A stretch of DNA of 64,000 bases. It comes from Methanofastidiosum sp. (GTDB lineage: Archaea; Methanobacteriota_B; Thermococci; Methanofastidiosales; Methanofastidiosaceae). The DNA is taken from positions 16,132 through 80,131 of the forward strand of contig JABLXD010000003.1 of the NCBI GenBank assembly GCA_013178285.1. The letters are read 5' to 3'. The position numbers and the translations under genes were made by a program. Positions 62,374 to 64,000 of this stretch are shown here, piece by piece (the first letter of the stretch is position 1; the number at the start of each line of letters is the position of its first letter). The notes under the pieces were generated by a model. The model had not been told where the DNA came from, made no database searches, and saw nothing but the letters and a program-made list of their open reading frames with translations.

Positions 62374-63438
62374 TTAATTTTTTGCTGTTATTACATTCCA
62401 GTTGTTTTTGACTGCGTAATAGATCGCTCCAATCCCAAGACTTCCAACTACAAGACCTACAAAGAATCCCAGAACGGGGATTAGCTTTAGAACGGTAATT
62501 ATTACAAAACCGATTATGAATATCCCCATCTCACTTGTGTTAATGTTTAATCTCTTTGTAACAAAGTTTCCTGTGCAGTAAGAGACGAAGAGTCCTGAAG
62601 TCATAAGGGCCATTATGAAGAACATTCCAAGTATGGCTGCAACAGGCAGACCAATTACAGTAATTGCAAGTATGATCAATACAATCACTGCTGCAATAGC
62701 CAATAAGAACCCTATTATAGTTCTAACGGCTGTGTCCTTTTCAACTTCCTTTTCAATTGTAAAGAATAGTTTTGGGAAGAATCTTATTATAAGAATTCCA
62801 AGAACTAGCATCCCTATGGCGGCAAGTATTGAGAATATGGTAAATAAGGATCTGATTCCTTGAGAAAAATCTCTGCCAGCAGTATTTTGTGTATAATTAA
62901 ATGAGCCTACATTGCCCTTTTCAATCAACTGCTCCGCAGATAGATTTAGTTCGCCATTTATTGTACCTTGATTTTCAAATCCACCGGTGCTGATATATGC
63001 ATACCTATCAACTACAGATGTTGAGTATATCTTTACATTTCCAGCAACGGCAATTATTTTGTCTGTATTTCCTTTAATTGCTAAATCTCCACAGCCTGCT
63101 AGTATCTTTCCAGTCTTTCCAGAGACCGTTGCCTGACCTGCACCTAGGATAAGTCCTCCAGTGACTTGGCCATTTATTGTAACATTTCCTCCAGCAACGT
63201 AAGCATCGCCAGTGACATTACCATTTACAACTACCTGCCCTCCAGCAGCAAATAGATCTCCATTAATATTACCATTTATGGTAACTTGATCCCCTGAAAT
63301 AAAAAGGTCGTCATTGACATCATTTTCAATAGTAACAATCTTTTGGTCTCCATTGTTTACAGTTTGCGCTGCATAGACGCTTGGTAATAACAACGCAAGC
63401 AACAAAAGAACTGTGATTATCTTTTTCATGTTTCTCAT
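62374..63438 (-). CDS. bactofilin-like polymer-forming domain fused to membrane helices
   Basis: 354 residues. A signal peptide (about 1-24) is followed by a beta-helix of short hydrophobic repeats (DDLFISGDQVTINGNINGD, VNGNVTGDAYVAGGNVTING) reaching to about residue 170; then four or five transmembrane helices (about 200-340). The repeats match the polymer-forming/bactofilin type, but the signal peptide places them outside the cell. A surface scaffold is plausible. GGAGG lies seven bases before the ATG. Two palindromic boxes lie upstream. Confidence 0.8.
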   Translation of the reverse strand: MRNMKKIITVLLLLALLLPSVYAAQTVNNGDQKIVTIENDVNDDLFISGDQVTINGNINGDLFAAGGQVVVNGNVTGDAYVAGGNVTINGQVTGGLILGAGQATVSGKTGKILAGCGDLAIKGNTDKIIAVAGNVKIYSTSVVDRYAYISTGGFENQGTINGELNLSAEQLIEKGNVGSFNYTQNTAGRDFSQGIRSLFTIFSILAAIGMLVLGILIIRFFPKLFFTIEKEVEKDTAVRTIIGFLLAIAAVIVLIILAITVIGLPVAAILGMFFIMALMTSGLFVSYCTGNFVTKRLNINTSEMGIFIIGFVIITVLKLIPVLGFFVGLVVGSLGIGAIYYAVKNNWNVITAKN

Positions 63439-63456
63439 TTATTTTCCTCCTTAATA

Positions 63457-63470
63457 GGTAATATATTACC
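63457..63470. promoter_or_regulatory. palindromic operator-like box, copy 1
   Basis: GGTAATATATTACC is a perfect 14-bp palindrome 19 bp upstream of the bactofilin-like start. With its flanks it forms a 22-bp sequence repeated, with one change, 57 bp further on. Confidence 0.5.
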
Positions 63471-63513
63471 TTTATCTTATGGATACATGGGCGATTTATA
63501 AGGCTTTCTATTA

Positions 63514-63527
63514 GGTAATATGTTACC
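63514..63527. promoter_or_regulatory. palindromic operator-like box, copy 2
   Basis: GGTAATATGTTACC differs from copy 1 by one base, and the flanking TA and TTTATC are also kept. The pair would suit a dimeric repressor acting on the divergent genes; it is closer to the bactofilin-like promoter than to the ABC gene. Confidence 0.5.
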
Positions 63528-63625
63528 TTTATCCACCCTTATATTATACTTACTTCCTTATATAATTTACTTAGAAATTTTTCAAATAAATATTCTTACA
63601 ATACAAAATACCACACCAATCAAAA

Positions 63626-63637
63626 CCTTTATAAAGG
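63626..63637 (+). promoter_or_regulatory. TATA promoter of the metal-binding ABC gene
   Basis: CCTTTATAAAGG is a strong TATA element. The expected transcription start, near 63658, falls inside the palindrome at 63654-63682. Confidence 0.55.
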
Positions 63638-63653
63638 CAACATAAAGTTTATT

Positions 63654-63682
63654 AGTAACACGAATTTTATATTCGTAATACT
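63654..63682. promoter_or_regulatory. operator-like inverted repeat at the metal-importer transcription start
   Basis: AGTAACACGAAT (63654-63665) and ATTCGTAATACT (63671-63682) pair at 10 of 12 positions around TTTAT. It covers the predicted transcription start and ends just before the ribosome site, so bound repressor would block transcription. Metal importers of this type are usually controlled by Zur-, MntR- or DtxR-like repressors. The half-site matches the one at 52993. Confidence 0.55.
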
Positions 63683-63696
63683 AGGAGGCGATTATT

Positions 63697-64000
63697 ATAA
63701 AGAAAATAATGGTATCGGTTTTTATTTTGGCATTAGTTTTATTCTCAATGCCCACCTTCTCTTCTGCAGAACAAATTAAAGTAATCTGTACAACAACAAC
63801 GATGAAATACTTTGTAGAGGAAGTTGGAGGGAATAAGGTAGATGCTATATCTTTGGTACAGCCTGGGATTTGTCCAGACCACTTTGATGTTAGGCCAAGT
63901 GTATTGGCTGAAATTAACACTTCTTCACTTGTTGTTTACCACGGCGTTGAGCCATGGCTTGACGGAATGATAAACGCATCTGAAAATAAGGACGTTAAAA
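63697..64000 (+). CDS. zinc/manganese ABC transporter substrate-binding protein, 5' part
   Basis: At least 101 residues; the gene runs off the window. A signal peptide (VSVFILALVLFSMPTFSSA) is followed by the cluster 9 binding-protein fold: IKVICTTTTMKYFVEEVGG, then the metal-ligand stretch PGICPDHFDVRPSV, the helix start VLAEINTSSLVVYHGVEPWL. It should bind Zn, Mn or a similar ion outside the cell. An ATG at 63709 is in frame, but AGGAGG at 63683-63688 and a Lys-Lys signal-peptide start fit an ATA (63697) or ATT (63694) start better. Confidence 0.85.
   Translation, partial: MKKIMVSVFILALVLFSMPTFSSAEQIKVICTTTTMKYFVEEVGGNKVDAISLVQPGICPDHFDVRPSVLAEINTSSLVVYHGVEPWLDGMINASENKDVK

Noticed and set aside
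1..64000. CRISPR arrays, insertion sequences, integrases, toxin-antitoxin pairs and defence systems
   Set aside because: No repeat-spacer pattern, transposase motif or recognisable defence gene was seen on either strand.

Overview
The window comes from a low-GC archaeon that makes methane or is closely related to methanogens. The archaeal character is shown by a 20S proteasome alpha subunit, SBDS, the exosome (Rrp4, Rrp41, Rrp42, Csl4), RNase P Pop5/Rnp2, SRP19, RNA polymerase subunits P and L, clamp loader RfcS/RfcL, a three-gene RPA cluster, Hjc and a digeranylgeranylglyceryl-phosphate synthase. The methanogen character is shown by a five-gene run that I read as methanogenesis marker proteins 6, 5, 15, 17 and 7, plus a probable marker 9. 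A single-chain bacterial-type pyruvate:ferredoxin oxidoreductase, a Pyrococcus-like RPA operon and a complete non-oxidative pentose phosphate operon would fit a Methanofastidiosa (WSA2/Arc I)-like lineage, but that assignment is inference.

Layout. 1-3.7 kb: RDD membrane protein, MscS plus DUF432, and a dihydrolipoamide-dehydrogenase-like flavoprotein. 3.8-7.7 kb: GNAT enzyme and an osmoprotectant ABC importer. 7.7-12.9 kb: dihydroorotate-dehydrogenase-like protein, PFOR and nitroreductase. 13-19.4 kb: DUF211, SRP19, HypA, an aminotransferase, then a leftward replication/dTMP run (thyX, dCMP deaminase, unusual kinase, rfcS, rfcL). 19.7-26.1 kb: an unknown 87-aa gene, a secreted repeat protein, a COG2509 flavoprotein, a HAD phosphatase, flavin reductase, adenosine-specific kinase and an ACT protein. 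26.2-31.9 kb: the classical proteasome-exosome superoperon, including a 46-residue rpoP. 32-38.4 kb: J-domain protein, an internally duplicated protein, PanE, RPA41/14/32-like genes, a LOG-family gene that seems to start with ATT, and a PHP phosphoesterase.

38.4-44.3 kb is an AT-rich accessory stretch with a membrane-tethered chelatase-like protein, a lipoprotein, a plasma-membrane-type H+-ATPase and an APC permease. 44.4-48.9 kb: lipid synthase and the MCR-associated marker cluster. 48.9-53 kb: flippase, a membrane-anchored winged-helix regulator, TatD-like and DUF192 proteins. 53-58.6 kb: THUMP protein, rpoL-DUF2067-csl4-METTL5-like run, ECF S component, argS and a zinc-finger membrane protein. 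58.7-61.9 kb: split transketolase, transaldolase and ribulose-phosphate epimerase. 61.9-64 kb: marker 9, a bactofilin-like membrane protein and the start of a metal-binding ABC protein, with several palindromic operator-like sites.

Points that stand out: two genes lack ATG/GTG/TTG at the position fixed by family alignment and Shine-Dalgarno site; one half-site (AGTAACAC) occurs as a palindrome at both the metal-importer promoter and an orphan promoter feeding a small hairpin RNA candidate; a near-identical palindrome is repeated 57 bp apart; and many promoters place the start codon 25-26 bp from the TATA centre, as expected for leaderless mRNAs. No tRNA, rRNA, CRISPR array, insertion sequence or integrase was seen. 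The longest gene-free gap is about 270 bp.
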